Origin: Aptenodytes patagonicus
Taxonomy: Eukaryota; Chordata; Aves; Sphenisciformes; Spheniscidae
DNA length: 64,000 bases
Direction: 5' to 3'
NCBI RefSeq assembly: GCF_965638725.1
Contig: NC_134958.1
Span: 22,227,964-22,291,963, forward strand
Below are positions 24,301 to 35,228 of the stretch, in pieces; the first letter of the stretch is position 1, and each line of letters starts with the position of its first letter. Under the pieces are notes generated by a model that ran no database searches, was not told the DNA's origin, and was given only the letters and a program-made list of their open reading frames with translations. The position numbers and the translations under genes were made by a program.

Positions 24301-26710
24301 TTCTGGGGCTGGGGAGGAACCTTTGTGGGGTCACCTGGGTACTGTCATGCTCTGCACGCCGAGCTGAAGCCACAAGAGCATCGCCAGTGCCCGGCTGTGC
24401 CCGGATCCATCGTCCACGGCCGCCGCGGTGCTACGAGCATGTGTCTCTGAATGGGTGATTTTTCCTCCCCCAAAATTCCGCACATTTTCCCTCTCTGCTT
24501 AACCCTTCCATAAAACCTTTTTGCATAGAAATTCAATTTGCTTGTTGCTGGTTTGGGTAACAAGAGCATCTGTGGTCACATTTTGTCGCCAAGTTTGGTT
24601 CATCTAACTCCCTTCAGGCCAGCTGGGTCACTCCGGGCACAGCCAGGCAAGCGGGACATGGGGCACTGCCACCACCCCACCACCAGTACCATCCTCCTCC
24701 TGTCCCTTCCCAGACAGAGCAACCCCATATGCCCTTCAAACACCTAATTTTATCCTGGCATTTAAGCAATCATAGAATCATAGAATCATGAAGGTTGGAA
24801 AAGACCTCTAAGATCATCGAGTCCAACCGTCAGCCCAACACGACCATGTCCACTAAACCATGTCCCTAAGCGCCTCATCTACACGTCTTTTAAATACCCC
24901 CAGGGATGGGGACTCAACCACTTCCCTGGGCAGCCTGTTCCAATGTTTAACCACTCTTTCAGTAAAGACATTTTTCCTCACGTCCAATCTAAACCTCCCC
25001 TGGTGCAACTTGAGGCCGTTTCCTCTCGTCCCACATTCCTTGAGCTGGGGAGTGCTTGGTTTTGCTCATGTTCCTGCAGACATCGGTCCAGCCATGTTTC
25101 CACCACTTCTGGGCTGCGGGTGAAGATGCAGAGAGCTAGTGCGGAGGGAGATGGACGCCCCATCGCTGCAGGGTGCCCAGGCCAGAGGTGCAGGATTGTC
25201 CCTGGGGGAAAGAGGAAGGAAAACTGAGGTTGGAGCCTCTTGAATGTATTGCTGTCCTACTCTTCCCGTAGGGAGATATTCACTGTGGATGTCCATCCCT
25301 GCCGAGGCTGGGCAGGGGACGGTTGGTGTGGCTGCTTTTACTCACCCTCGGGAAGCACTGCTGTAGGCACTGGATCTGCTGAGCCTGGAGAGGCACCAAA
25401 CCTCCTCCTGGCCCGATTCAGTCCCTTTTTCTCTAGACACCAACCAGATCTTTAAGCCTAGTGGTATCTCATGTGGTGAGGTTGCCCAGCCACGTTTATG
25501 TCCCCCCACGAGCTGCATCCACATGAGATGGGCAGAAAGGGACAGCAAGTCCCCGGACCTGTGTGTTGTGTCCCTCTGGCCACTGCCTGGATCCCACCCC
25601 CTGCTTAGGATGAGCTGCATCCGGGGCTCTGCTCTTGCTCACTTGGCCCAGACCCTGGTTTTGGGCTCTCAACAGGGCTCCCCATGGCCAGCCCACTCCT
25701 GAGACACAACACACACCCAACCCGTCCCTGGCAGTGCCGGGACATCCGACCCTGTGGATTTCATGGCATTGCACACAACCAGGTCCTTGCGCATGGCCAA
25801 TGGTGCACCCAAGGTGCTCCTCATGCCTTCCCAGCCAGGTCCCAGCAGGCAGATGAGACTTGGCCCCCTCCTCCAATCTCTTGCAGGCTTCCAGCAAGCC
25901 CAAGGACAGCAAGAAGCCCTCCAGCCCCATGTGGTCTGCAAGTGGCACCTCGCCCTATTACGACACTGGCCCCACCAGCCCCCGGGATGACGAGTCGGAG
26001 CTGAGCACCTTGGTGTTCCTCAGCTTGAAGGTTGACCAGAGAAGTGAGCATTGCCTTTCCTAGGCACAGGGGGCTGGGGGGCAGAGAGGGGTACCCCCAA
26101 ATACTTACTCCAGCCCCATCCTTTCCCCTCCGCAGCCCAGTACATCAAGGAGGTAGCAGTGGCAAATGGAGAGCACACCTTCAAGACGCTGATTCAGACG
26201 CCCGAGTCGGTGCTGGCGCTGCTCTCCCAGGGTGTCTCCATGGAGGTGGGGATGCAGCACCTCCTCTGGTACCTCTCCCTGTTCCCCAGGCCCATCCTCA
26301 TCGTCTATAACTTCTGGGCTCCGGAGCTGCCCACTTTCTTTAAAGCCCTGGATGCCATGGGCAGGAAAGTGGAGTTCGCCCACATTGTGCGTGGTTACGT
26401 GGATATGTTGTCCTTGATCAAAGAAAAGCTGCCCCAGGCCCCTTCCTACAAGCTGAAGAACATGCTGAAAAGGTACGTGCAGCAGCCTCTCCACGAGAGC
26501 AGCGCGCTGGCCACGGCCAAGGCCTTGCAGGATCTTTGGCGAGCCCTGGAGCTCCCTGCCCACGCCGACGTGGGGATGATGCTCACGCACTGCAACCTGC
26601 AGAGCTACACCTTGCTGCGGCCCCTGGTGCAGGAGAAGCTGCTCACCAGGAGGGTGGCCAAGATCCTGGCCCGGCGCAACCTCATCTTCCAGGAGCTGGA
26701 AGAGGCATGA
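18376..26710 (+). CDS. PML: Promyelocytic leukaemia protein (copy B, syntenic orthologue)
   Basis: Nine coding exons: 18376-18427, 19239-19806, 20219-20796, 21237-21289, 21800-21880, 21970-22186, 22879-22931, 25887-26043 and 26136-26710, predicted 777 residues. RING at residues 55-91, B-box1 from 130, B-box2 from about 208, then a long coiled coil. Exon 6 has LLKLEHD, a perfect psi-K-x-E SUMO site (K471). Exon 7 gives [13 protein letters not shown], a SUMO-interacting motif like human VVVISSSEDSDAE. Exons 8-9 form the exonuclease-like domain ([30 protein letters not shown]). Odd points: no strong basic NLS in the human position (only PKRSS), and the conserved FFD of the exonuclease fold reads FLS. 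Human PML has the same position and orientation relative to STOML1, so this is taken as the orthologue. It would act as the nuclear-body scaffold. Confidence 0.93.
20219..20796 (+). CDS. PML: Copy B exon 3: B-box2 and coiled coil (near-identical to copy A)
   Basis: 578 nt, same length and phases as the copy A exon at 6640-7217, with three base differences in all. The preceding intron end (CCGTTTCCTTCCAG) and the following intron start (GTGAGGACTTGC) already differ from those of copy A. The coding sequence is very GC-rich in third positions. Confidence 0.93.
22932..23782 (+). terminator. PML: Possible alternative 3' end of PML copy B (intron retention)
   Basis: Reading through the exon 7 donor adds ten codons ([10 protein letters not shown]) and then a stop. 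A consensus AATAAA lies at 23777-23782, in a CTTCAATAAAGCTG context typical of functional sites, about 2 kb before exon 8. This would give a PML isoform that keeps the SUMO-interacting motif but lacks the exonuclease-like domain, comparable in kind to the shorter human isoforms. Confidence 0.4.
24768..25034 (-). mobile_element. CR1 LINE 3' fragment, reverse orientation, in PML intron 7
   Basis: The segment begins with the repeated ATAGAATC tail followed by AAGGTTGGAAAAGACCTCTA, the reverse complement of a CR1 3' end. It then runs through the end of CR1 ORF2 and stops abruptly near 25034, where non-CR1 sequence begins. It is opposite in orientation to the CR1 at 9.7 kb. Confidence 0.92.
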
Positions 26711-26920
26711 GCGCAATCGTGGCGTGAGCTGAGCTGGCCAGGCCTCAGGCTAACCGTGCCAGGGATGCAGGGGTGCTCGCCAGGGATGCGGGGATGCTCG
26801 CAGCAGCATCAAACAGGACTCGCAGAGCCTCTCTGCTCCCAGCGTGGTGCTTAAAAGCGTCAGGACCCTGGGTCAGCTCTAGGGGGAAGAAACCACCCAA
26901 TCGAATTAATATTTTTATAA

Positions 26921-26926
26921 AATAAA
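26921..26926 (+). terminator. PML: PML copy B distal polyadenylation signal
   Basis: AATAAA about 210 bases after the PML stop codon, giving a short 3' UTR ending near 26945. Confidence 0.65.
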
Positions 26927-27375
26927 TTACACAACGCAGCCCAGCGTAATTTATTGGGGTGTCTCCACCCCTCCTTTTCCCAGCCAGGCGGGAGGGGAGA
27001 TACTCGGAGCGCTGTTCGCCCTGCCCGGGCAGCAGCAGGTACCTTGCCCGCCCCCCGTGTCCCGTCCCCCCCCCCACCCCGCAAACCCCCCGCAGCCTGG
27101 ATGCGGCCCCCGGTGACAGGCAGAGGTTGCCAGCGGTGTCCCCAGCCGGGGCTGCGTGCGACAAGGCAGTGCGGGACACAGGCCGCCAGGTGTCCCCTTC
27201 GTACAGCCGCGCTCGGCCGGGCGTGCGAGGGCTGGCTCCCGTGCTTGTGCAGCCACCCGCGCACCCCACGCGGCTCACGGGCACAGGCATCGCTGGAGCC
27301 CGCCGCCGGCGGTCCCTCCCGTAGCTGGGAGGTACTGCGACCATCACCGGGGCGTCTGGTCTGCTGGATTGGGCA

Positions 27376-27402
27376 CGGGGGGGGGGGGGGTGGGGGGTGT
27401 GT

Positions 27403-27435
<33 letters not shown>
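27376..27435. repeat. G run plus (GT)n microsatellite
   Basis: A run of about 14 G, TGGGGGG, then roughly 18 GT units with one interruption. Confidence 0.95.
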
Positions 27436-27437
<2 letters not shown>

Positions 27438-28324
27438 AACAGGTCTTCTGGGTGGCTCGAGGTGGGTGAAGATGGGCAGGAAAGGGACGCGGTGAAGGTC
27501 TCCTCTCGGAGAGGGTGCGGTGGGAGCTGCCGGGCTTGGAAAATCGGGGGGAGATGGGGAGGAAACGTCACCCCCATCTTCTGGGAGCCCCCCGGGAACA
27601 AGCAGCGGCCCGGACACAGCTGTGAACTATTGGAGCGGGGTCTCGGCCAGCGAGGCGGGGGTAGGCAAGGGGCTGCCTTGCCCCCCTGCCTGTCCTGCCT
27701 GCTGCCTTCCCCCCCCCCCCCCCCCCGCCTGCTGCCTTCGCCGGGTCAGGGAAGAATCAGTTCAGATCCAGCACCATACAGCAGTTTATAGGGAGCGAGC
27801 CCGAAGGAGCCCCCACGACTGCACGGTGGCACACGGGGCTTGTCACCAAATTCAGACGATGCCATCTCACCCTGAGGATTCTCTGGTGTCTGATACGGGG
27901 TTGTGTGCGGGGAGCAGCCTCTACAAGGGGCACAGCCGGAGGAGAGCAGACCCCATCTGTCTGCTGTCACCAGCCTCATCAAAGTCTTGTAAAACAATAG
28001 CGAAGTCAATGGGCTGCGGGAGCCAGATTAGCTGTTTCTTCGCCCTGAGCTGCCGTAAAGCTCATTCATCTGGCTAGAAAAGGGTTTGTCACTGCGGAGT
28101 GAGCAGAGCAGCACCCAACAAGCCCCAGCTCTGGAGGAAAGGGCTGGAGCTGGGGTACCCCTGCGGGGTGAGGGCTCCCCAAAGGTCCCACCAGCTTCCA
28201 CCTCCAACAGGCAGCTTCTACACACTCACAGGTTGGTACAGCCCTGCTTGGACCTCCCTTCCACCCACAGCCACCCCATGAAAATCCCCCTCCAAGCCAC
28301 AGGTATAAGGAAGAATTGGAGTCT

Positions 28325-28760
28325 CTCTGGTTTTTTAGAGCAATAAATAACTTTACTGAATTAAGCGAATCTTCTGAAATGATATATAATATGCTGCTTG
28401 CTTGATTGGCTGTTATAAATAATGCATTGCTCAATCTAAACCATTCATAAAACGACTCCCTGCTAGCCCCGAGCAAAGTGCTTTGGGACTCAGGAGGGGG
28501 GAGAAAAAGGCAAGAAGGAGCAGCATAAATCCTTTCTGTTTATGAAAATGGATTTCTTCCCCCAACAATCATGCAAAACTAATTAGAGCCAAAGGGCTGG
28601 TTCCTCTGCATTTGATTACGCCCTGCGAGACCGCTCAGGTTGGCTGGCCAGGGTGGGTGGAAGGCCAAGGCAGAGGAGGATTCGCCCCAATGAGCCTGAG
28701 AAAGGTTACCTGGATTATATTTCTAATAAAAACATCAGCCTGCTAACATCCAAACAGGTT
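28325..28760. promoter_or_regulatory. Candidate conserved noncoding element, AT-rich
   Basis: An AT-rich island in GC-rich surroundings with densely packed developmental-type sites, including an octamer-like ATGCAAAA next to TAATTAG near 28571-28586 and GATTGGCTG near 28405. It has no reading frame and no repeat signature. Position upstream of ISLR2 suggests an enhancer; this is inference only. Confidence 0.3.
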
Positions 28761-29330
28761 TGCTTCCCACGGACCATCAAGAGCAAGGAAGGGGTGGTCA
28801 GGACTCTTAAATATTTGGAGAAATGGTGAGGCAAAGCTGAGGGAAGCCTTGTCTAGATGGAAGAAGAAGCCACAATGTCTCTGGCCAGCTAGCTCCTGCA
28901 GCCAGGATGCTCCCAGGGTGGTGGCCTGATGCACTCGCCTGAACTGAGAGGAGCTGGCTTGGAGCTAGAAGCTAGAGAAGCCAGGAGAGCCCAAACTGGG
29001 AGCTTGGCCTTCTCCTTCTTAAATAGACAATGCCCTGACCAGCGTGGTGAGGAGGGCTCCTCCCTCAGACTTCAGTTGGAGATTAATGGTGTAAATCAGC
29101 AAACCCTCATTGACCACAGTGGTGATCCAGTGATTCCTCCAGCTGGGAGGTTGCCCTCATTTATACCAGTGGGAGACATGTCCCCAGAGCTGCGATGGTC
29201 AACACCAGCTGTGGACCTGGCCCCCAGCCCAGCTTCTACTTGTCACATGTTTAGGAGCATGCTTGAAACTTAGGGTGCCTGGGGCTGAGGCAGATGTGGT
29301 GTGAGAAGGAGAGCCCCAGAGCCTGCTCTT

Positions 29331-29520
29331 CCACCCACCCACCCATCCACCCATCCATCCATCCATCCATCCATCCATCCATCCACGCATGCATCCATCC
29401 ATCCATCTATCCATCCATCAATCCATCGATCCATCGATCCATCCACGCATCTATCCACCCATTTTTCCATCCCTCCCTCTCTCCCTCTCTCCCTCCCTCC
29501 CTCCAAGCCTCCATCCTCCA
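29331..29520. repeat. (ATCC)n microsatellite with degenerate TCCC/CTCC end
   Basis: Tetranucleotide CATC/ATCC units with sporadic substitutions, grading into CCCT units from about 29470. Confidence 0.95.
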
Positions 29521-32339
29521 CCGTCCTCTCTTGGAGCTCTCATCTGAGGGGATTGAAAAGCCATCACAGAGCACTGCTGTTATTCCCTGCGCTCAGCCCA
29601 TGGGAAACTGAGGCACAAGTGGTGACATGAACCCCACACATCGTGTCCGCTGGGGAGGCATGAATGGGGAGGTGGGTGGGTGATGTAACCCACGCCATGC
29701 AGCTTCATGCTACGATGACCTCCAGAGTGTGTAGGTTAGGGTCTGGCCCTCAGGAGCAGGAGGGATGTGTTATCCATCCTGTCACACGTGCCTCATCCCC
29801 TGACCCATTTCTATCACAACACGCTGCCTCCAATGCTCCTGAAATGCTGCCACCATATCTAGGACACTTGGGTTTCTTCCTCTTGCATGATGAATGAAGG
29901 CATCTTGGGAAGAGCTCAGCGTAGTGTGGTGGACAGCAGCCAAGCCAGAAAGCAAGCATCTTCTCCGTGTTGGCCACGTCCTTGTGGCATTTTATCCTAC
30001 TTTCATGCTCCTCAAAGCAACTTTGCAGTCTTGCAGCCCTGTGTCTCCTACCTGAGCTCTGCAGCCCAAGTCCCAGCTATGGGTCATCAAGGGCTGACCC
30101 ATGGTCCCATAGCCCCACGGTGGCGTGGAGAACTTGGGACATGCAATAGCCTGACACGCAGCAGCGAGGGGTGAGGAGCAGTGTGGGTACACATCTGGCC
30201 TGCTTGGAGATGCTGAGCCCCCAGGTGCTGTCCCGCTGACCATGGGACTCCCTGCCGTGGGGCTGGGGAGAGGCTGACAGCCCATGGGCGTCCAGAGAGT
30301 GAGCAGAACAGGAATAAAAATGCCTATAAACCACAACTCCAAATGTCTGATGCCGTAATTCCCCGAGCTGCAAATTGCTAGTGCTTGGGAGAGTGTCACG
30401 GTAAGGGTGAGGGCATGCTTGGGCGACCAGCCAGCCGCGGGGATGGGAAGGGAGTGAGTCATGGCTCAGCCCTGAAGATGCTGAGAGCACCACGGCAGTT
30501 CAAACTCCGCTCCAGCTGGAAGGGAGGCGTGGAAGTGCTGCCCTGCAGATGTCTGAGCTGGATTTGAAGCTGTGCCTCCCTCCTGCTTGACCCCTCTGCA
30601 GACCCGTGTAGCCCCCCAAAGCGAGGTGGCTTTGTCCATCTGCTTGGGACAGTCCTCTGGACCGTGCCCAGGCCTTTTCTGGGGGATGTTGGGCTGGGCC
30701 AAAACTCTGCCGGGGAGCGTGGTGACAGCCGTGGTGTAGGTGGCCACGGTGCAACACTTGGACAATGTTAGTTCACTTGCACGGAAACAAGGTGTTTTTG
30801 GTGGCCGCACATCACCCAAGAGCCTCGCCCACCCCGTGGGTGTCAGCCACCCGCCAGCCCTCAGGTCGCAGGGCTGCAAGGAAACCGTCTGAGGCAGACC
30901 ACTGTGGCCAAGGGGGTTCCCGGGCACCAGGCGTCAGGCTGGGGGGTTTTGGACATGGGTCCTGGGAGAGCGGAGGTGCCTGGAGCCGGCATCGAGGATC
31001 AGACCTGGCATGTTGCTGTCAAGCAGGTTCCCCTCTCTCTCCCCTCCAGCCATCACCCCCCCCACCCCCCACCCCCCCGCTCCGCTCCGCCCTTCCCGCT
31101 CCTCGATCTTGGGAGAACACGCCCATCCCCGTGGCCTCGGGGCGGGGATGCGGAGCCGGGCTTTTACCCTGCCCGCGAGCAAGCAAGGAGGCAGCGAGAC
31201 CCCCCCCCCAAGACCCGCGGGTGTCCCCACCCCCGGAGCCCCCCGGGACGTGCCCAGTCCCCGCGGGGGAGCGGGTAGCCGCAGGGCCGGGCCGCAGGCC
31301 TGTCGCGACAGAGCCGGGTCGGGGACACCGGGAGGACCGGACTGACCCCTCCGAGCCCTTGCGGAGCCCGCCCCAGCCCCCGCCGGCAGAGCTCCCGGGC
31401 GCAGCCGCCGGTGGGGCGGAGATGGAGGGATGCGGGGGGGATGGGGGGGACGGCGGGAGGAAGGAATCGATCCCGCTCACAAAATCAATGATTCCTCGGG
31501 TTTCTCATGGCGGGGGGAGAGGCGAGGGGCAGGGCCGGGGGTGTCTGGGGGGGAGAACGGACCCCCACTCGAAGCGAAACTGCGAAGGGGAGAGGGGGCT
31601 CCCCATTACCGCGCCTTTCCACGGGGTTGAAACCTTCAGGAGGAAGACGAGGGAGAGCGGCCCCGTCCCGGGAACCCCCGGCAGCCCCCTGTGCCCTCCC
31701 CCCCCCCCCCCCCCCGCGCCTCCTTCCCCCTCCGCTCAAATGCTTAAAAGCCCTTTGCATTCAATTAGCGCCCTGCAGAAGGGAACCACCCGCGACGGGA
31801 CGGGCTGGGGCGGCGGCACACGCCGCGCATCGCCCGCAGAAATACCGCATCGCCCGGGCAGGGGGGGGCGGCAGCACCGGGGGGGCGACCGGGAGGGCTG
31901 GGCTGCGTCCCGAGCCCCGGTTCCCAGTCCACAAGCGCTTCCCAAAGGGCTGCGGCCCCGCGATGTCCCGGGAGGACGGGGGTAGCCGTGTCCCGCATCT
32001 GCCCCGACGGCATGCCGGTGTCTCCGGGGGGGGGACCGGGGGAGGCGACCCGCAGGGAAGGCAGGGTGCATGGGGGCTGGATTATGGCTGCTGCCAAGTG
32101 CGTGTGAGTTGTACTCGTTGCTCTGCGGGGAGGGCGTTTATTATGGGTATTTTTTATTTTGGGGGGGGGGGGGGGGGGGGGTGCCGCGCCCGCCCCGGGA
32201 AGCAGCGGGCTCCGTCCCCGCCGGAGGCTGGCGAGCGGCGGCGGTGGGTGGGTGGTGGGATGGGAAAGGGGTGGTGAGGAGGGAGGGGGCAGCCGTGCGG
32301 AGGGGGAGGCTGGCAGAAATGCTAATTCCTCCCTTCGCT

Positions 32340-32571
32340 CTCGCCTCGGCAGCCCAGTGCCCGTACGGCCCCGCTCCGGCTCGCAGCTCAGCCCGGAGAG
32401 GTGCGGGGGTACGGGCGGGGTTCCCCCCACTCCTCGCCGCGCCCCTCACCGTCGTGTCCGGGCTGGCGGAGGCTCCTCCGTGCCACAGGGACGGCGGTCG
32501 GGAGGAGGATGCGGAGGACCGGTAACGGCGAGGAGAAGGGCTGCGTGTTGCTTAACGCCACTTAGGAGCGG
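32340..32571 (+). promoter_or_regulatory. ISLR2: Possible ISLR2 5' noncoding exon and promoter
   Basis: GC-rich island ending in a good donor (AGCGG/GTAAGG at 32571/32572). The ISLR2 coding exon has its acceptor (CCTCGGCAG) at 33125, six bases before the ATG, so at least one upstream noncoding exon is required. This is the best-placed donor; the start of the exon is unknown. Confidence 0.4.
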
Positions 32572-32639
32572 GTAAGGTGCGGGGTCACCCCCGGTGCGGC
32601 GAGGCGGGGGTGGGGGACAGGGGCGAAGCGGGGGTCAGG

Positions 32640-32730
32640 GGGGAGAGGAAAATAGGTAGGGAGAGAAGTAGGGAGAGACGGAGAAGGGAGGGAGAAAAGT
32701 GGGGAGAGGAAGAGAGAAAAGGCTGGAAGG

Positions 32731-32769
<39 letters not shown>

Positions 32770-32990
32770 AAAAAGAAAAGCGAAAGAAATAACAGAAAAA
32801 GGAGAAATTAAAGCAGAGAAGAAAGAAACCGAGATTTAATTTTTTTTGGGGGGGCGGGGGAGGAAAAGCACAATCAAGACAAGAAAAAGAGAGTGAGAAG
32901 GGTGGGAAGAGCGGGAGGGGAAAGGGAGGAAAACCGGGGAGAGGAGGGGAAGGGGGAAGAGGGGATGAGAAGGAGCGAGGGGCGAGGGGG
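32640..32990. repeat. Purine-only strand tract with (GAAA)n
   Basis: About 350 bases almost entirely A/G on the plus strand, with a pure GAAA microsatellite at 32731-32780. It lies in the putative ISLR2 first intron. Confidence 0.85.
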
Positions 32991-33131
32991 CGGCTGCCGG
33001 GGGGAGCCGGGCACAGACAATGGGGCGCGGCCCCGCCACCGCCTCTCGCCGGGCGGGGGCCGGGGCCGGGAGCGGGGCGGGGAGAGGGGGCGGGAGCCCT
33101 GAGAGCCCCCTGTGTCCCTCGGCAGGGGGAG

Positions 33132-35228
33132 ATGGCCCCGCTGCTGTCCCTGTGGCTGGTGGCCCTGCTCGGCCTGGCCCGGGCGTGCCCCGAGCCCTGC
33201 GCCTGCGTGGACAAGTATGCCCACCAGTTCGCCGACTGCGCCTACAAGGATCTTCAAGTGGTGCCCACGGGGTTGCCCTCCAACGTGACCACCCTCAGCC
33301 TCTCGGCTAACAAGATCACCTTGCTTCAGCGGCGTTCCTTTGTGGAGGTGACCCAGGTCACCTCCCTCTGGTTGGCACACAACGAGATCCGCTCCATCGA
33401 GCCCGGTACCTTCGCTATCCTGGTGCAGCTGAAAAACCTCGACATCAGCCACAACCAGATCGTGGACTTCCCCTGGCAGGACCTCTACAACCTCAGCGCT
33501 CTCCAGCTGCTCAAGATGAACAATAACCACATGGCTCTGGTGCCTCAGGGGGCTTTCCACACCCTGAAGGACCTCCGGTCCCTACGCATCAACAACAACA
33601 AGTTCACCACCCTTGCAGAGGGTATCTTCGACTCGCTCAGTTCCCTCTCCCACCTGCAGATCTACAACAACCCCTTCGAGTGCTCCTGCAAGCTCCAGTG
33701 GTTGAAGAAGTGGATGGACAGCACGCTCATCTCCATCCCCGAGAAGGACTCCATCACTTGTGCCCTCCCGGAGCAGCTCCGAGGAGTGCCGGTGGGGAAG
33801 ATCCCAGATGTGCAGTGCACCTCACCTACCGTGCAGCTCACCTATTACCCCAACCTGGACACCACGGAGCTCTTTGATGGCTTCACCCTCACGCTGCACT
33901 GTGCCGTGACGGGCACCCCGCCGCCCGAAGTGAGCTGGAAGATCCGCACCTCTAGCCAAACCCTGGAGCTCAATGGGAACCCGAAGGAGAGCGCTGGGAA
34001 GGACCTCCCCAAACAAGACCCCGAGCGCTTCTTGGTCTTCAAGAACGGCACGTTGGTGATTCCCCACCTGAGCAAGAGGGAAGAAGGCACCTACACCTGC
34101 CTGGCCACCAACGAAATGGGGAGCAACCAGACCTCGGTCAACGTGGCTGTGGCGGGCACCCAGAAATACCCACTGCAGCCCGGGAGGGACCCGCTGGGGG
34201 GTAAAGCACAGCCAGGTGACAAGAAGCCTGGGGCCAAGGGAGCAAAGAACAGTGTACTCATGCCAGATGAGAGGAACAAACCCCTCGGTCCCACCCGGCA
34301 GAGCCAACCATCCTCAGCAGCTGGGACAGAGTCCACAGGAGATGGGCAAGTCCCTTTCCAACTTCCACCCTTTGAGAAGTGTGGCTCCACGCAAACCAGC
34401 AAGTACATTTCCAACCATGCCTTCAACCAGAGCGGTGACTTCAAGCAGCACACGTTTGACCTGGGAGTGATCGCCTTAGATGTGTCGGAGCGCGATGCCC
34501 GGGTGCAGCTCACGCCCACCTACATTCAGCCCGAGAAGGTCCACCTCAGGATGCTCTACCTGTGCCAGGAGAGCAGCCAGGGCCATGCCTTGGTCCAGTG
34601 GTCCAAGATCGAGGAAGGGGTGAACTCGTACTGGTTCCAGGGCTTGAACCCTGGCACCAACTACTCTGTGTGTCTCACCTACCTGGGGGAGGACTGCCAG
34701 GTCCAAGTGGTCTTCACCACCAAAAAAGAGATCCCCTCGCTCATCATCATCGTGGTCGTCAGCATCTTCTTGCTGGTGCTGGCCACCTTACCCCTGATGG
34801 GGGCCACATGGTGTCACCTCCTCTCCAAGTACCAAGGGAAGACCTACAAGCTCATCATGAAGGCCCAGAACCCGGATCAGATGGAGAAGCACATGGCTGC
34901 CGACTTCGACCCCCGTGCCTCCTACCTGGAGTCCGAGAAGAACTACAATCCCAGCGAGGTGGGGGAAGCGGACGTGGAGGAAGAAGACGACGAGGAGGAG
35001 GAGGATGACGAAGGAGGCAGGCGGAGGAGGAGGAGAGAAGCCGAAGGGGCTCCGGAGCTGGAGCGAGACGAGAGCGTGGCGGCCAGCTCCATGGCGGAGT
35101 CGCAATCCAAAGCCAACGGCGAGGAGTTCGAGGTCCGCTCCGAGTACAGCGACAAGCTGCCGCTGGGCGCCGAGGCCGTCACCATCTCCCAAGAGATCAA
35201 CGGCAACTACCGGCAGCGCCCCCGCTGA
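33132..35228 (+). CDS. ISLR2: Immunoglobulin superfamily containing leucine-rich repeat protein 2
   Basis: Single-coding-exon gene, 698 residues, complete. Signal peptide about 1-18 ending in LARA; cysteine cap CPEPCACVDKYAHQF (LRRNT); five leucine-rich repeats to about residue 175 (LDISHNQIVDFPWQDLYNL); LRRCT with NPFECSCKLQWLKKW; one Ig-like C2 domain about 237-345 (LTLHC ... GTYTCLATNEMG). A fibronectin-like juxtamembrane part follows (YWFQGLNPGTNYSVCLTYL), then a transmembrane helix about 536-556. The cytoplasmic tail holds a Glu/Asp-rich then Arg-rich tract near 610-640 and a short conserved end. In mammals and chick ISLR2 (LINX) is a neuronal surface protein that works with Trk/Ret receptors in axon growth. 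The next gene, ISLR, is its tandem paralogue. The coding exon starts at a splice acceptor just before the ATG. Confidence 0.97.
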   Translation: MAPLLSLWLVALLGLARACPEPCACVDKYAHQFADCAYKDLQVVPTGLPSNVTTLSLSANKITLLQRRSFVEVTQVTSLWLAHNEIRSIEPGTFAILVQLKNLDISHNQIVDFPWQDLYNLSALQLLKMNNNHMALVPQGAFHTLKDLRSLRINNNKFTTLAEGIFDSLSSLSHLQIYNNPFECSCKLQWLKKWMDSTLISIPEKDSITCALPEQLRGVPVGKIPDVQCTSPTVQLTYYPNLDTTELFDGFTLTLHCAVTGTPPPEVSWKIRTSSQTLELNGNPKESAGKDLPKQDPERFLVFKNGTLVIPHLSKREEGTYTCLATNEMGSNQTSVNVAVAGTQKYPLQPGRDPLGGKAQPGDKKPGAKGAKNSVLMPDERNKPLGPTRQSQPSSAAGTESTGDGQVPFQLPPFEKCGSTQTSKYISNHAFNQSGDFKQHTFDLGVIALDVSERDARVQLTPTYIQPEKVHLRMLYLCQESSQGHALVQWSKIEEGVNSYWFQGLNPGTNYSVCLTYLGEDCQVQVVFTTKKEIPSLIIIVVVSIFLLVLATLPLMGATWCHLLSKYQGKTYKLIMKAQNPDQMEKHMAADFDPRASYLESEKNYNPSEVGEADVEEEDDEEEEDDEGGRRRRRREAEGAPELERDESVAASSMAESQSKANGEEFEVRSEYSDKLPLGAEAVTISQEINGNYRQRPR

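Larger units (their letters stand above)
26950..32339. other. Intergenic DNA between PML and ISLR2
   Basis: No protein gene supported. GC-rich near 27.0-27.7 kb, with a G run and (GT)n at 27376-27435 and a long C run at 27711-27727. An AT-rich, homeobox-site-rich block follows at about 28325-28760. A pure ATCC-type microsatellite lies at 29331-29520. From about 31.0 kb the sequence becomes a CpG- and G-run-rich island leading into ISLR2, with runs at 31699-31716 and 32160-32181. Confidence 0.6.

Noticed and set aside
29331-29520. Possible CRISPR-like or minisatellite array
   Set aside because: Plain tetranucleotide microsatellite without spacers.
30765-31985. 406-codon plus-strand frame upstream of ISLR2
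   Set aside because: Pro/Gly/Arg-rich translation of a CpG island, crossing homopolymer runs; no recognisable domain.
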